This document shows, one piece after another, positions 24,501 through 34,159 of a stretch of 64,000 bases of DNA. The DNA is from Rhizobium croatiense (GTDB lineage: Bacteria; Pseudomonadota; Alphaproteobacteria; Rhizobiales; Rhizobiaceae). Numbering within the stretch: the first letter of the stretch is position 1; the number at the start of each line of letters is the position of its first letter. The stretch lies in the NCBI RefSeq assembly GCF_019793465.1, contig NZ_JAILYJ010000003.1, forward strand, positions 1 to 64,000, given 5' to 3'. The notes below the pieces were generated by a model, which worked only from the letters and a program-made list of their open reading frames with translations, was not told the origin of the DNA and searched no databases. Made by a program: the position numbers and the translations under genes.

Positions 24501-25278
24501 TGCCGCCGATATGGCGCTTGATGTCGTCGAGCCGGTAGGCGAGCGAAACCAGCTCTTCCTGCAGCCCCTCGGTATCGAGTGCGGCAAGCCGGTTTTCGAA
24601 GCCGTCCCAGCGGCTTTCCATGTGACGCAGCGATTCCTCGCGCGCCAGCCCGTCCATCAGCGATCGCAGGTCCTCGACATCTTCACGCAGGCCGGCCGCT
24701 TCCGCGCCGCCCGAGCGTCCGGTCAGCTGGGTGATGCTCTGGGCGAGGCGGTTCATGTCGGCGCGGATGTCGTCGGCGAAGCGGCCGTCTCCGGCACTTG
24801 TTTTGATCTCGCGCAGTTCCGTGCGCAGCGCGTTCATTTCGCGGGTGACGCCTTCGGAAATGTCGCGCTTCAGGTCCTGGCGCAGGTTGACAAGCGCCTG
24901 GGCGATTTCCGTCATCGTATCCTCGCCGGCGCGGAAGGCGGGTGCCGGCTGAGACGCTGCGGCGCGCGGCGCGGGTTCGCGCAGCTGCGGGGCCGGCTCG
25001 CGCCCGTAAGGCCGCTCGCGGCCGGCATCCAGCGCGCGCTGGCGCTGGCGGATTTCAGCAAGCGGATCCGGCCGCGGCTCGATCGGCGCTCTTGCCGGGC
25101 GCGGCGAATTGGCGCCGGCGTAAACGTCGCGCTCGGCCGTTGCCGTGCGCGGCCGCTGTTCGCGCCCGCTGCCCATCAGCCCTTCGATGCGCGCCTCCAG
25201 CCCTTCGATCGTGCGGTTCAGCGCATCGAGCGAGGTCCTGTCGGACTGCCGGGAAGGATTTGATCGCGATCCGTTCAT
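21502..25278 (-). CDS. podJ: PodJ-like polar localization factor
   Basis: A 1258-residue cell-polarity protein. Residues 1 to about 830 are cytoplasmic, with many coiled-coil segments (for instance DALNRTIEGLEARIEGLM near the start). A single membrane helix lies near 832-852 (RRPILLAVGAVLLAIMAF), then a Pro/Ala-rich periplasmic linker. SEL1-like repeats lie at about 978-1146 (ALALFEIGARYSDG, APAQYRLGSMYEKG, ASAMHNLAVLHASG, TDSQFNLAILCARG). A C-terminal peptidoglycan-binding domain covers about 1189-1252 (NPFD-like NNNGFDAGVPDGEMG and VTAIKNFQKSIG). The order is that of Caulobacter and Sinorhizobium PodJ, which marks a pole. I start at the ATG at 25278; a GTG at 25356 is an alternative. Confidence 0.92.
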   Translation of the reverse strand: MNGSRSNPSRQSDRTSLDALNRTIEGLEARIEGLMGSGREQRPRTATAERDVYAGANSPRPARAPIEPRPDPLAEIRQRQRALDAGRERPYGREPAPQLREPAPRAAASQPAPAFRAGEDTMTEIAQALVNLRQDLKRDISEGVTREMNALRTELREIKTSAGDGRFADDIRADMNRLAQSITQLTGRSGGAEAAGLREDVEDLRSLMDGLAREESLRHMESRWDGFENRLAALDTEGLQEELVSLAYRLDDIKRHIGGMGESPAVRALEDKLIAIATAMEQFGNMIQPHDRVMAEQFAAMDMRLDEISRAIAASGRAAANSDPTLMQRLESRLSALADQIDVMSHDAASRATPADELAMRLEALTERVEELTKAEATSRLDERLEHLSYLLERTQQTAAQPDLTGPLSDISRKIDALENGAVNDVLAQRLDYLARRIDEMAHPQPATAAAIDDGAFRRLEGRLSDIAARLEESTAAAPTDPRALKNLEDQIANLSALMSEPRESAAIPADLDQRMGAIEDYMATSDEYIIEAARQAAEAVVEAYSRNGAAHGGVPAADMSALTALAEDLRHLEDISRDSEERTHKTFKALHETLVHIADRLDGMEERGRPVAPMPVADVDFDVDPYALMVAEAARTPEAAPAAMASPVIRPVEVAAEPAAPAQAAVMSGASAIAIEAATRTPEAATPAPAKSSLLASLGKRLRPGKKAETKAAERAVIDPAPSIDPADVVPTDAANELLEPGSGAPDVKKILERVRASQSAARGKPPVETDRADYIAAARRAAQAAAMEVDANPKQAAAKAEKKGATAKADKLGKNDQTGKTGKVSAFSRYRRPILLAVGAVLLAIMAFPLARTLTSGEPAPQPPAEVSALTGATDNPQPALPDGTSAQPDTGAAEVNAPAVETAPPAADREQPETTAPAAGDHLTDAAPLDAEGAANFAPAASSSPTQGTSGFVPNTPAAAPQAAITIPDTVQPKSLADAAQGGDALALFEIGARYSDGRNGMAVDQKQAAGWYQLSADKGFAPAQYRLGSMYEKGNGVERDIAKAKTFYEQAANQGNASAMHNLAVLHASGALGQQDYTTAASWFIKAANLGITDSQFNLAILCARGNGVPADLEESYKWFAVAAKAGDKDAAQKRDEVANAMKPEQLERARAKADLWQPETLDHRANGIDIPDEWAGTGAKTASVDMKKAIRNIQAILNNNGFDAGVPDGEMGAKTVTAIKNFQKSIGQQPDGKVTDATVRALLERNKQVAKAI

Positions 25279-25596
25279 CTTCTTGCTCGCTTCGACTGCT
25301 CGACCTCTCGTCAGAGCTCGATCCGTGGCTTTTCCGTCTGTGGCCAGCGTCTTCACGCCGACCGGAGCGCACCATCCACAAGAAGATCGTCAATTAGACT
25401 TTCCTCAGGCTGAACGATGTAGCGGCATCCTTTAGAAACGCGAGACTGTAAAAAGGAATGCGGGTCGCTACTGCTCAACCCGCACCTTTCACGAAACGTG
25501 GTAAACAAGCCGTTAATATCGATGAGAATTTTTTAACGTTTGTGTCTCAAACGCCGTTTTTGGCGGCAATTGCCGCTCATCCCGCCCGACGGCGCG
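25279..25596. other. podJ upstream region
   Basis: The 318 bases between podJ and the VOC gene hold no supported gene. This must include the podJ promoter; it is A+T-rich near 25500-25560 (GTTAATATCGATGAGAATTT). I looked for a TTAA-N7-TTAA CtrA site and did not find an exact one. Confidence 0.5.
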
Positions 25597-25962
25597 TCAG
25601 GCCGGCCGCGGATATTGCAGTTCGATCTTCACGCCCTCGGGACCGTAAACGAAGACCTGGCCGAGGTCGGTGTCGGGAATATCGTAATATTCATAGCGAT
25701 AGCCGCTCGCCTTGATGCGCTCCAGCGCCGGGGCGAATTCGTAAAGGCTGAAGGCGACATGATTGAAGATGCCCGGCGGAAAATCGGTGCTGCTCGATGT
25801 CAGGCTGAGATGAATGACCGGGTGGTCGTCCAGATAGAGCCAATGGCCGGGCGAGGGGAAGGGCGGCCGATAGCCTTCCTTGACGCCGAGAATGGCTTGC
25901 AGGAAGCCGATCATGGCAGGCGCATCGCGGGTATCGATTGTCACATGGTCCAGGCGCGGCAT
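25597..25962 (-). CDS. VOC-family (glyoxalase/bleomycin-resistance fold) protein
   Basis: A 121-residue single vicinal-oxygen-chelate domain. It begins MPRLDHVTIDTRDAPAMIGFLQAILG, with His6 as a likely metal ligand, then HPVIHLSL, FNHVAFSLYEF and DPEG-like YGPEGVKIELQYP, whose Glu is a second typical ligand. Such proteins act on thiol adducts, dioxygenase substrates or antibiotics; nothing here decides which. It is alone, upstream of podJ on the same strand by 318 bases. Confidence 0.88.
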   Translation of the reverse strand: MPRLDHVTIDTRDAPAMIGFLQAILGVKEGYRPPFPSPGHWLYLDDHPVIHLSLTSSSTDFPPGIFNHVAFSLYEFAPALERIKASGYRYEYYDIPDTDLGQVFVYGPEGVKIELQYPRPA

Positions 25963-26092
25963 TGGTTCCTCCCTGCCAGTTCCGACGATACGTACTTAGC
26001 CTGTTCATCTCCGCCGCGGAAGTTGTTTCGCCGCAGGCGCTACCCTCCCGCCCCGGAAAGCGGCCGGACCGGAAAGAAGCGGAGCCGCAATT

Positions 26093-26782
26093 TCAGTGCG
26101 GCGCTCCCGCATCGATCGAATAGGCGCTGATGCGCGACAGATGGATGAAGGAAAGGCCGGTCTCCTCGGCCCAGTCGTTGAAGGCCTTCTGGATCGGCGG
26201 CTGGTCCTTCTTCGCCGTGCCGGAGGCAGACAGCGGCACGCCGGCCGATCTCAGGCAGGCAAGCACATCCATCGTCGCAACGAAGCTGTCGCGGCCGATG
26301 CCCCGCAGGAAATATTGTCCGGTCATGCCGCCGAGCCGGCTGCCGCGTTTGCTCAACAGGTCGAGGAGGCCAATCTGGTCTTCCCGCGGCCAGTCGGCGA
26401 AGAAGACGCCGGCGCTGCCGTATTCCTTCGCCAGCTCCCTGACGAAAGCGGCATTGGCGCGAACCGACATGATCTTCGCGCCATTGCGGATGATCCGCTC
26501 GTCCGAGGTCAGCTCATGCCAATAATCGTCGGGCGCGATATTCAGCATTGCCGGATCGAAACCGGAAAACGCCGCCTCGAAGCCCGGCCACTTCGCATCG
26601 ATCACCTTCTGGACGAAGCCGCTGTAGAAGATGCGCCGGGTCATGTCGGCAAGAATGCGGTCGTCGGGCATGGCGCGCAGCCTCTCGTGATCCGGCCGAT
26701 GCTTTTCCAGCAAGGCCTGCAGCGCGGCCGCGCCGCCTTTCCGCTGTTCCGCACGCTGCCTTATCGCCTCGAAACTGATCAT
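26093..26782 (-). CDS. DNA-3-methyladenine glycosylase I-like base-excision enzyme
   Basis: A 229-residue protein of the Tag (methyladenine glycosylase I) family, within the helix-hairpin-helix superfamily. Segments are IFYSGFVQKVIDAKWPGFEAAFSGFDP, RIIRNGAKIMSVRANAAFVRELAKEYGS and LGGMTGQYFLRGIGRDSFVATMDVLACL. It would excise 3-methyladenine from alkylated DNA. The usual N-terminal zinc-binding Cys/His set of E. coli Tag is not evident, so this is the more diverged Tag-like group. It is divergent from the beta-oxidation operon, across 272 bases. Confidence 0.85.
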   Translation of the reverse strand: MISFEAIRQRAEQRKGGAAALQALLEKHRPDHERLRAMPDDRILADMTRRIFYSGFVQKVIDAKWPGFEAAFSGFDPAMLNIAPDDYWHELTSDERIIRNGAKIMSVRANAAFVRELAKEYGSAGVFFADWPREDQIGLLDLLSKRGSRLGGMTGQYFLRGIGRDSFVATMDVLACLRSAGVPLSASGTAKKDQPPIQKAFNDWAEETGLSFIHLSRISAYSIDAGAPH

Positions 26783-26970
26783 CCCGGCGCCCCTCCTCTG
26801 GCATTCCCGAACTGCGGCCCAAATTTTACCGATCGAAAGACGCTGGCACTTATACCCCGTTCCACGATGGACAAGGAAGGGGGATGACGTCTCGTGCCTT
26901 CGGGCATTTGATCGTCCGCAGGTTCGCCGCCCGCGAATTTTTTCGAGAAAGATGGCGAAGCTGCGGAATT

Positions 26971-26990
26971 TGACGTTTACGCAAACGTCA
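26971..26990. promoter_or_regulatory. operator candidate TGACGTTT-N4-AAACGTCA
   Basis: A perfect 8-bp inverted repeat with a 4-bp spacer, about 65 bases upstream of the acyl-CoA dehydrogenase start. Position and form suggest the binding site of a dimeric regulator of fatty-acid or branched-chain acyl-CoA catabolism (MerR/LiuR-type and TetR/FadR-type regulators use related TTTACG-containing dyads). The regulator is not in the window. Confidence 0.65.
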
Positions 26991-27054
26991 ATATTTTGTA
27001 AGACAGTGCCCGAGGCCGGTGCGACCCGGTCAGTCGAATGGAGGAATTCGCGAA

Positions 27055-28851
27055 ATGCCAGTCTACAAGGCCCCGGTGAACGATACGCTCTTCGTCCTGA
27101 ACGACGTGCTGGGCCTCGAACGCTACAACAATCTGCCGGGTTTTGCCGATGCGACGCCTGACATGATAGAGGCGATTCTCGGCGAGGCCGGAAAAGTTGC
27201 CGAGGAGGCGCTCTTCCCGGTGAATTATTCCGGCGATCAGGAAGGCTGCCATCGCAACGACGATGCCAGCGTCTCGACGCCGAAGGGCTTCAGAGAAGCT
27301 TACAAGGCTTATCGCGAAGGCGGCTGGATCGGCCTTGCGGTGCCGGAGGAATTCGGCGGGCAGGGGCTTCCCTATACGCTGCATTGCGCCGTCGGCGAAT
27401 ATACTTCTGCCGCCAACATGTCGCTGATGATGTATCCCGGCCTGACGCAGGGCGCGATCGCCGCGATCCTCGTCCATGGCACGCAGGAGCAGAAGGACAC
27501 CTACCTGCCGAAGATGGTCGACGGCTCCTGGTCGGGCACCATGAACCTGACCGAGCCGCATTGCGGCACCGATCTCGGCATGCTGCGCACCAAGGCAGTG
27601 CCGCAGGCCGACGGCAGCTACAAAATATCAGGCCAGAAGATCTTCATCTCCGCCGGCGAACACGACCTGACCGATAATATCGTCCACCTGGTGCTCGCCC
27701 GCATCGAAGGCGCGCCCGAGGGCACCAAAGGCATCTCGCTGTTCATCGTTCCGAAATTCCTGGTCGGTGGGGACGGCGCGCCCGGCGCCCGCAATGCCGT
27801 TTCCTGCGGCGCGATCGAGCACAAGATGGGCATTCACGGCAACGCCACCTGCGTCATGAATTACGACGAGGCGACCGGTTTCCTGATCGGCGCCGAAAAC
27901 CGCGGCCTCAATGCCATGTTCGTGATGATGAACGAGGCCCGGCTGATGGTCGGCCTGCAGGGCATCGCCATTTCCGAGATCGCCTATCAGAACGCCGCCG
28001 CCTATGCCCGCGACCGCATCCAGGGCCGCTCGCTGTCCGGCGTCAAGGCGCCCGATAAGAAGGCCGATCCGATCATCGTCCATCCCGATATCCGCCGCAC
28101 GCTGATGACGATCCGCGCCTTCAACGAAGCCGGCCGCGCCTTCCTGCTGTGGACGGCGCTGAAGTCCGATATCGCTCATCGCGCCACCGGGGAGATGGAG
28201 CGCCAGACGGCCGACGACATTCTCGGCCTCGTCACCCCGATCCTCAAGGGCGTGATGACCGACAAGGGCTTCGACCATGCCGTCATGGCCCAGCAGGTCT
28301 TCGGCGGCCACGGCTATATCGAAGAACACGGCATGAGCCAGTATGTGCGCGATGCCCGCATTGCCATGATCTATGAAGGCGCCAACGGCATTCAGGCGCT
28401 GGACCTCGTCGGCCGCAAGCTCGCCTTGAACGGCGGCCGCGCCGCCATGGCCCTCTTCAAGGAGATCGGCGATTTCTGCGAGGAAAACCGCGGCGACGAA
28501 AAACTCTCCTTCTTCACCAAGCATCTGAAGAAGGGCTTGAACGACGTCCAGGCCGCGACCATGTGGTTCATGCAGAATGCCATGGCCAGGCCCGACAATG
28601 CCGGCGCTGGCTCGACCGACTATATGCATCTCTTCGGCCTCGTCGTCCTCGGCTATATGTGGGCGAAGATGGCGAAAGCGGCAGAGGATGGCCTTGCATC
28701 AGGCGATGCGAGCCGCGAGGATTTCCTGAAGAGCAAGCTGGTGACCGCCCGCTTCTTCATGGAACGCATCATGCCGGAAACCGCGCTGCGCAAGGCCCGC
28801 ATCGAAGCCGGCGCCGATACGATGATGGAACTGGCCGCGGAAGCGTTTTGA
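27055..28851 (+). CDS. acyl-CoA dehydrogenase (large form with C-terminal extension)
   Basis: A 598-residue FAD-dependent acyl-CoA dehydrogenase that introduces the 2,3-double bond in an acyl-CoA, the first step of beta-oxidation. The order is an N-terminal helix domain with GWIGLAVPEEFGGQGLP, the FAD-binding middle (GTMNLTEPHCGTDLGMLRTKA) and the C-terminal domain with QVFGGHGYIEEHGMSQYVRDARI and IYEGANGIQALDLVGRKL, whose Glu is the expected catalytic base. The roughly 120-residue C-terminal extension is that of the AcdH/DmdC-type subgroup. GGAGG is placed 7 bases before the ATG. It is the first gene of a unit with thiolase and FadB-like genes. Confidence 0.95.
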   Translation: MPVYKAPVNDTLFVLNDVLGLERYNNLPGFADATPDMIEAILGEAGKVAEEALFPVNYSGDQEGCHRNDDASVSTPKGFREAYKAYREGGWIGLAVPEEFGGQGLPYTLHCAVGEYTSAANMSLMMYPGLTQGAIAAILVHGTQEQKDTYLPKMVDGSWSGTMNLTEPHCGTDLGMLRTKAVPQADGSYKISGQKIFISAGEHDLTDNIVHLVLARIEGAPEGTKGISLFIVPKFLVGGDGAPGARNAVSCGAIEHKMGIHGNATCVMNYDEATGFLIGAENRGLNAMFVMMNEARLMVGLQGIAISEIAYQNAAAYARDRIQGRSLSGVKAPDKKADPIIVHPDIRRTLMTIRAFNEAGRAFLLWTALKSDIAHRATGEMERQTADDILGLVTPILKGVMTDKGFDHAVMAQQVFGGHGYIEEHGMSQYVRDARIAMIYEGANGIQALDLVGRKLALNGGRAAMALFKEIGDFCEENRGDEKLSFFTKHLKKGLNDVQAATMWFMQNAMARPDNAGAGSTDYMHLFGLVVLGYMWAKMAKAAEDGLASGDASREDFLKSKLVTARFFMERIMPETALRKARIEAGADTMMELAAEAF

Positions 28852-28860
28852 GCCATTTCT

Positions 28861-28881
28861 CCCTCCCCCTTGTGGGGAGGG
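28861..28881. repeat. C-rich palindromic repeat in the fad operon, first gap
   Basis: CCCTCCCC and GGGGAGGG form an 8-bp stem with a 5-base loop, 10 bases after the acyl-CoA dehydrogenase stop. The same kind of element occurs in the next gap (30172-30191) and at 18683-18705. Confidence 0.6.
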
Positions 28882-28951
28882 CTGGGGAGGGGTCCTTTCT
28901 CCTCCTTCCAAGATTCGAGGCAAGATAGATTGCCGTCAGGGAGACGAGACA

Positions 28952-30160
<1,209 letters not shown>

Positions 30161-30171
30161 TCGGATCTGAA

Positions 30172-30191
30172 CCCTCCCTTCTCGGGGAGGG
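30172..30191. repeat. C-rich palindromic repeat in the fad operon, second gap
   Basis: CCCTCCC and GGGAGGG form a 7-bp stem with a 6-base loop, in the 70-base gap between the thiolase and the FadB-like gene. It is the counterpart of 28861-28881. Confidence 0.55.
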
Positions 30192-30230
30192 GCTTCACCG
30201 CAAGAGAATTCAGGGAGAGGAATTCCCAAG

Positions 30231-32447
30231 ATGAGCACCTACACCAATTTCACGCTCGAAACCGACGCCGATGGCATCGCTCTCGTCACCTGGGACATGC
30301 CCGGCAAATCGATGAACGTCTTCACCGCCGAGGTGATGGAAGAGCTCAACGCCATCATCGACGCCACGACTGCCGACGCCGCCGTCAAGGGCGTCGTCTT
30401 TACCTCAGGCAAGTCCTCCTTCTCAGGCGGCGCCGATCTGTCGATGATCAAGTCGATGTTCGGCTCTTATCAGGAGGAGAAGGCAAAGAGCCCGGAAACG
30501 GCTGTTCAGACGCTTTTCGGTCTCGTCGGCCGTATGTCCGGCCTGTTCCGCAAGCTCGAAACTTCGGGCAAGCCCTGGGTTTCGGCCATTAACGGCACCT
30601 GCATGGGCGGCGCTTTCGAACTGTCGCTCGCCTGCCACGGCCGCGTCGCCTCCAATGCCAAGAGCGTCAAGATCGCGCTGCCCGAGGTCAAGGTCGGCAT
30701 CTTTCCCGGCGCCGGCGGCACCCAGCGCGTGCCGCGCCTCGCCAACGCTCAGGATGCGCTGCAGATGATGACGACCGGCCAGTCGCTCAGCGGCTCCCGC
30801 GCCAAGGCGATGAACCTCGTGCATCAGGTGGTCGAGCCGGATCAGCTGATCCCCGCCGCCAAGCAGATGATCAAGGATGGCCTGAAGCCGGTCGCTCCCT
30901 GGGACGAGAAGGGCTTCAAGCTGCCGGGCGGCGGCATCTGGACGCCGGCCTCCGCCCAGCTCTGGCCGGCCGCTCCGGCAATCCTGCGCCGCGAAACCTC
31001 CGGCAATTATCCCGCTGCGCTCGCCATCCTCAAATGCGTCTATGAAGGCCTGCAGGTGCCGTTCGACACGGGTCTCAAGATTGAGCAGCGTTATTTCACC
31101 GAGGTGCTGCAGACCCGCGAAGCTTTCTCGATGATCCGTTCGCTGTTCATCTCGATGCAGGAGCTCGGCAAGGGCGCCCGCCGCCCCGCCGGCATTCCCA
31201 AGACGGAACTGAAACATGTCGGCGTCGTCGGCGCCGGCTTCATGGGCGCGTCGATTGCCTATGTCACCGCCGCCGCCGGTCTACCGGTGACGCTGATCGA
31301 CCGCGACATGGAAGCGGCCGCCAAGGGCAAGGCCGTCTGCGAAGGCCTGGTCAAGGATTCCGTCGGTAAGGGGCGGTTTACGCAGGATGAGGCCGCAGCC
31401 GTTCTAGCCCGCATCACGCCTGCCGCCGACTATGCCGGTCTCGCCAATGCCGATCTCGTCATCGAGGCGGTGTTCGAAGACCGTGAAGTGAAGAAATCGG
31501 TCATCGCGGCGATTGAAGCCGTACTTCCGGAAGGGGCGATCTTCGCCTCCAATACCTCGACCCTGCCGATCACGGGACTGGCGAAGAACTCGAAGCGCCC
31601 GGCCGATTTTATCGGCATCCACTTCTTCTCGCCCGTCGAAAAGATGATGCTGACCGAGGTCATCCTCGGCCGGGAGACGGGCGACAAGGCGCTGGCCGTC
31701 GCGCTCGATTATGTCGCGGCGATCAAGAAAACGCCGATTGTCGTCAACGACACCCGCGGCTTCTTCGTCAATCGCTGCGTGCTGCGCTACATGTCGGAAA
31801 GCTACGACATGTTGATCGAGGGCGTGCCGCCCGTCATGATCGAAAATGCCGCCAAGATGGCCGGCATGCCGGTTGGTCCCCTGGCGCTCAACGACGAGGT
31901 CGCCATCGACCTGTCGCTGAAGATCCTCAAGGCCACCGTCGCCGATCTCGGCGAGAAGGCCATCGACCCCAGGCACATGGAGTTGATCTCCCGCATGGTG
32001 GAAAAGGAAGGCCGCTTCGGCCGCAAGAATTCCAAGGGCTTCTACGACTATCCGCCGAAACCGGCGAAGAAGTCGCTCTGGCCCGAGCTCAAGGACTTCT
32101 ATCCGCAGAAGAAGGCGGATGAGGTCGATGTCGCGGTGCTGAAGCAGCGCTTCCTTGTCATCATCGCGCTCGAAGCCGCCCGCACCGTCGAGGAAGGTAT
32201 CGTCACCGATCCGCGCGAAGCCGACGTCGGCTCGATCCTCGGCTTCGGCTTCGCGCCCTATACCGGCGGGGCGCTGAGCTATATCGACGGCATGGGTGTA
32301 AAGGCCTTCGTCGCGTTGGCTGAGAAGTTAGCGTTGGCTTACGGAGATCACTTCAAGCCGACGCCGCTGCTGAAGGACATGGCCGTCAAGGGCGAGACGT
32401 TTTATGGGCGGTTTGATCCCTATGCAGGGGCGAAGGCAGCGGCGTAA
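30231..32447 (+). CDS. fadB: 3-hydroxyacyl-CoA dehydrogenase/enoyl-CoA hydratase fusion (FadB/FadJ type)
   Basis: A 738-residue multifunctional protein of beta-oxidation. Residues about 1-200 are the crotonase domain, with the oxyanion-hole segments [12 protein letters not shown] and [19 protein letters not shown]. The NAD-binding domain begins near 325 with [22 protein letters not shown], continues through [18 protein letters not shown], and is followed by two C-terminal HAD domains ([29 protein letters not shown]). The enzyme hydrates 2-enoyl-CoA and oxidises the 3-hydroxyacyl-CoA. A purine-rich GGGAGAGG precedes the ATG. It is the last gene of the operon; copy 2 of the long repeat follows. 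Confidence 0.94.
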   Translation: MSTYTNFTLETDADGIALVTWDMPGKSMNVFTAEVMEELNAIIDATTADAAVKGVVFTSGKSSFSGGADLSMIKSMFGSYQEEKAKSPETAVQTLFGLVGRMSGLFRKLETSGKPWVSAINGTCMGGAFELSLACHGRVASNAKSVKIALPEVKVGIFPGAGGTQRVPRLANAQDALQMMTTGQSLSGSRAKAMNLVHQVVEPDQLIPAAKQMIKDGLKPVAPWDEKGFKLPGGGIWTPASAQLWPAAPAILRRETSGNYPAALAILKCVYEGLQVPFDTGLKIEQRYFTEVLQTREAFSMIRSLFISMQELGKGARRPAGIPKTELKHVGVVGAGFMGASIAYVTAAAGLPVTLIDRDMEAAAKGKAVCEGLVKDSVGKGRFTQDEAAAVLARITPAADYAGLANADLVIEAVFEDREVKKSVIAAIEAVLPEGAIFASNTSTLPITGLAKNSKRPADFIGIHFFSPVEKMMLTEVILGRETGDKALAVALDYVAAIKKTPIVVNDTRGFFVNRCVLRYMSESYDMLIEGVPPVMIENAAKMAGMPVGPLALNDEVAIDLSLKILKATVADLGEKAIDPRHMELISRMVEKEGRFGRKNSKGFYDYPPKPAKKSLWPELKDFYPQKKADEVDVAVLKQRFLVIIALEAARTVEEGIVTDPREADVGSILGFGFAPYTGGALSYIDGMGVKAFVALAEKLALAYGDHFKPTPLLKDMAVKGETFYGRFDPYAGAKAAA

Positions 32448-32493
32448 GCGCGAATCGCGGCCTTGGTTTTAACGGGGCTATCTTTGCCGTTTT

Positions 32494-32685
32494 GCCGTGG
32501 CCGCCCCCTCTGCCCTGCCGGGCATCTCCCCCACAGGCGGGGAGATCACAAGTGGCGAAACTTTCCCGTCCCTCGACGGTTTCGCCCACGCTGTGGCGCT
32601 AGTTGTTTGGGGAAGCCAGCAAGCCCAAGCCAATCTCCCCACCTGTGGGGAGATGCCCGGCAGGGCAGGGGGGGCGGCCACGGTA
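32494..32685. repeat. RIME-like long inverted repeat, copy 2
   Basis: The second copy of the element at 17772-17975. Left arm from GCCGTGGCCGCCCCC through CTGCCCTGCCGGGCATCTCC; right arm ends GGGCGGCCACGG. The 32448-32910 gap between the FadB-like gene and cspA holds this element and then the promoter and long leader of cspA; no gene is seen. Confidence 0.8.
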
Positions 32686-32910
32686 CGACGTTCAAAAAAT
32701 GTTCCACCAAGCTGAACTCGACTTTTCCGTGTTGCGGCCTTGTCACGGACACAATTCCCGATTAAACGTTCTCACATCGATCTTGCTAGATGAACTTTGA
32801 AACGGCGTTCGCGTCGTTCCTGGCGACTTTCCTCCAAAATCGGTTTTCATCGCCGCTTGGGCTGTGCTCGGGCTGCAATCTTCTATGAGCGATTCGAAAA
32901 GGATATCGTC

Positions 32911-33120
32911 ATGAACACAGGTACCGTTAAGTGGTTCAACGCAACCAAGGGCTTCGGCTTCATTCAGCCGGATGACGGCGCTGCCGACGTTTTCGTCCAC
33001 ATCTCGGCCGTTGAGCGCGCCGGCATGCGTGACCTCAAGGACGGCCAGAAGCTGTCTTACGAGCTCGTCCGCGACAACAAGTCCGGCAAGATGTCGGCAG
33101 ACCGCCTCCAGGCGGCCTGA
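32911..33120 (+). CDS. cspA: cold-shock protein, CspA family
   Basis: A 69-residue cold-shock domain protein. It has the RNA-binding motifs [17 protein letters not shown] (RNP1-like KGFGFI) and [10 protein letters not shown] (RNP2-like VFVHIS), covering the whole chain. It would bind single-stranded RNA/DNA as a chaperone. The gene has a gap of over 220 bases after the copy 2 repeat, part of which could be a long cold-responsive leader. A hairpin and two palindromic repeats follow. The symbol denotes the family; rhizobia carry several such genes. Confidence 0.95.
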   Translation: MNTGTVKWFNATKGFGFIQPDDGAADVFVHISAVERAGMRDLKDGQKLSYELVRDNKSGKMSADRLQAA

Positions 33121-33124
33121 GCCA

Positions 33125-33228
33125 TTACAGCGCCGCGCGTCCTTTTAGACGCGCAAAGGACGCTGTAACACTTTGACTTGCTGCATAATTTTGTCCTTAA
33201 ATCGATTCCGATTTAAGGAATTATGCAG
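33125..33228. repeat. composite palindromic element after cspA, probable terminator
   Basis: Two adjacent dyads. The first (33125-33168) has TTACAGCG and CGCTGTAA as outer arms and two alternative inner stems: GCGCGTC with GACGCGC, or TCCTTT with AAAGGA. The second (33181-33228) pairs CTGCATAATT/ATTATGCAG and TCCTTAAATCG/CGATTTAAGGA. I recall the same pair as a frequent intergenic element in Rhizobium genomes; the first dyad starts 4 bases after the cspA stop and may also terminate it. Confidence 0.7.
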
Positions 33229-33371
33229 GAAGGCTTTGAATATCATCTCCGGACCGTGACCACGGATGTACTGGCACGGTTCGTCGAGATGGCAGGGAAG
33301 GTCGGGTTAGCCCGGCCTTTTTTTGTGTCTGGCTGGTCGCTGTGTTCGCGGGCAAAAGCGACAAAGTCTTG

Positions 33372-33591
33372 CGTTGTGCCGCAGCGCCCCCCTCTGGCCT
33401 GCCGGCCATCTCCCCCACAGGTGGGGAGATCGGCAAGCAGCCTGATCACCGGACCTCGCTAGCGTCTTGCCGTACGGACAGGTAGGGGAAGCCAGCGCGC
33501 CCAGCCAATCTCCCCACCTGTGGGGGTCCGAAGGACGGGTCGAGACCCGTGGCTCGACCCGGGCCTGGCAGGGGGCGGCCACGGCACGACC
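33372..33591. repeat. RIME-like long inverted repeat, copy 3 with altered right arm
   Basis: The third copy of the long element. The left arm matches copies 1 and 2 (GCCCCCCTCTGGCCTGCCGG). In the right arm, after CACCTGTGGGGG, the expected GAGATGCCCGG is replaced by a stretch (about 33527-33561) that includes GGGTCGAGACCC followed by GGCTCGACCC. This accounts, with the preceding composite element, for the 33121-33659 gap, in which no gene is seen. Confidence 0.7.
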
Positions 33592-33659
33592 TTAACGAAT
33601 CTTTCGCCAAACTGAATGCGTCGTTGGCGACAACATGCCTCGCAAGACGGGTAAGCCGC

Positions 33660-34100
33660 TCAACCTCCGGACCCGTCACCCTCCAGCATCCCCATCACCC
33701 GCGCCATCACCGCCCGCGCCGCATCGAGTTCAGACGATGTAAACGCGGCGCCGAGCCCATCCGCCCATCCGGCCTGCGCCACCTCGATCACCCCCAGCCG
33801 TGCCGCCCCTTCCGCCGTCAGCCGCACCAGCTTCGCCCGCTGGTGCTGCGGGTTGTCGGCATAGGCGATCAGCCCTTCGCTCTCCAGCACGTCGGCAAGC
33901 CGTTGCACACCCTGGCGGGCGAGGCCCAGCGCCCGGGCGATCTGCGCCACCGACATGTCGCCGCGCCTTGCCGCCGCCAGCACCTGCCAGCGCGCGCTCG
34001 TCTGTCCAGCGGGCTTTGCCAGCCGGTCGCCGGCCGCCGTCAGATGGCCGGCGAGACGAAGGGCCGTGATCGCGAAAGCGGAAAAGGCATCCCCTTCCAT
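33660..34100 (-). CDS. MarR-family transcriptional regulator
   Basis: A 146-residue winged-helix regulator: [35 protein letters not shown] is the recognition region (about 55-90), followed by the wing [14 protein letters not shown]. Start: an ATG at 34157 also exists, but the frame from there reads through the first of two operator-like dyads and has no ribosome binding site, so I take 34100. The dyads TGACAA-N4-TTGTCg and TGACAA-N4-TTGTCA lie in the 115-base divergent gap with the GFA gene. This suggests autoregulation and control of the GFA gene. Ligand unknown. Confidence 0.88.
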   Translation of the reverse strand: MEGDAFSAFAITALRLAGHLTAAGDRLAKPAGQTSARWQVLAAARRGDMSVAQIARALGLARQGVQRLADVLESEGLIAYADNPQHQRAKLVRLTAEGAARLGVIEVAQAGWADGLGAAFTSSELDAARAVMARVMGMLEGDGSGG

Positions 34101-34123
34101 CGTTCGCTCTGGTCGATTCTGTT

Positions 34124-34139
34124 TGACAATATGTTGTCG
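34124..34139. promoter_or_regulatory. MarR operator candidate 1 (TGACAA-N4-TTGTCG)
   Basis: An inverted repeat with one mismatched end base, 23 bases upstream of the MarR start. It matches candidate 2 (34160-34175) with centres 36 bases apart. Confidence 0.65.
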
Positions 34140-34159
34140 ATTCTGTATCTCATCCATAG

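Noticed and set aside
22066..25263. A 1065-codon open frame antisense to podJ
   Set aside because: The podJ strand has membrane helix, SEL1 repeats and a peptidoglycan-binding domain; the antisense translation has none.
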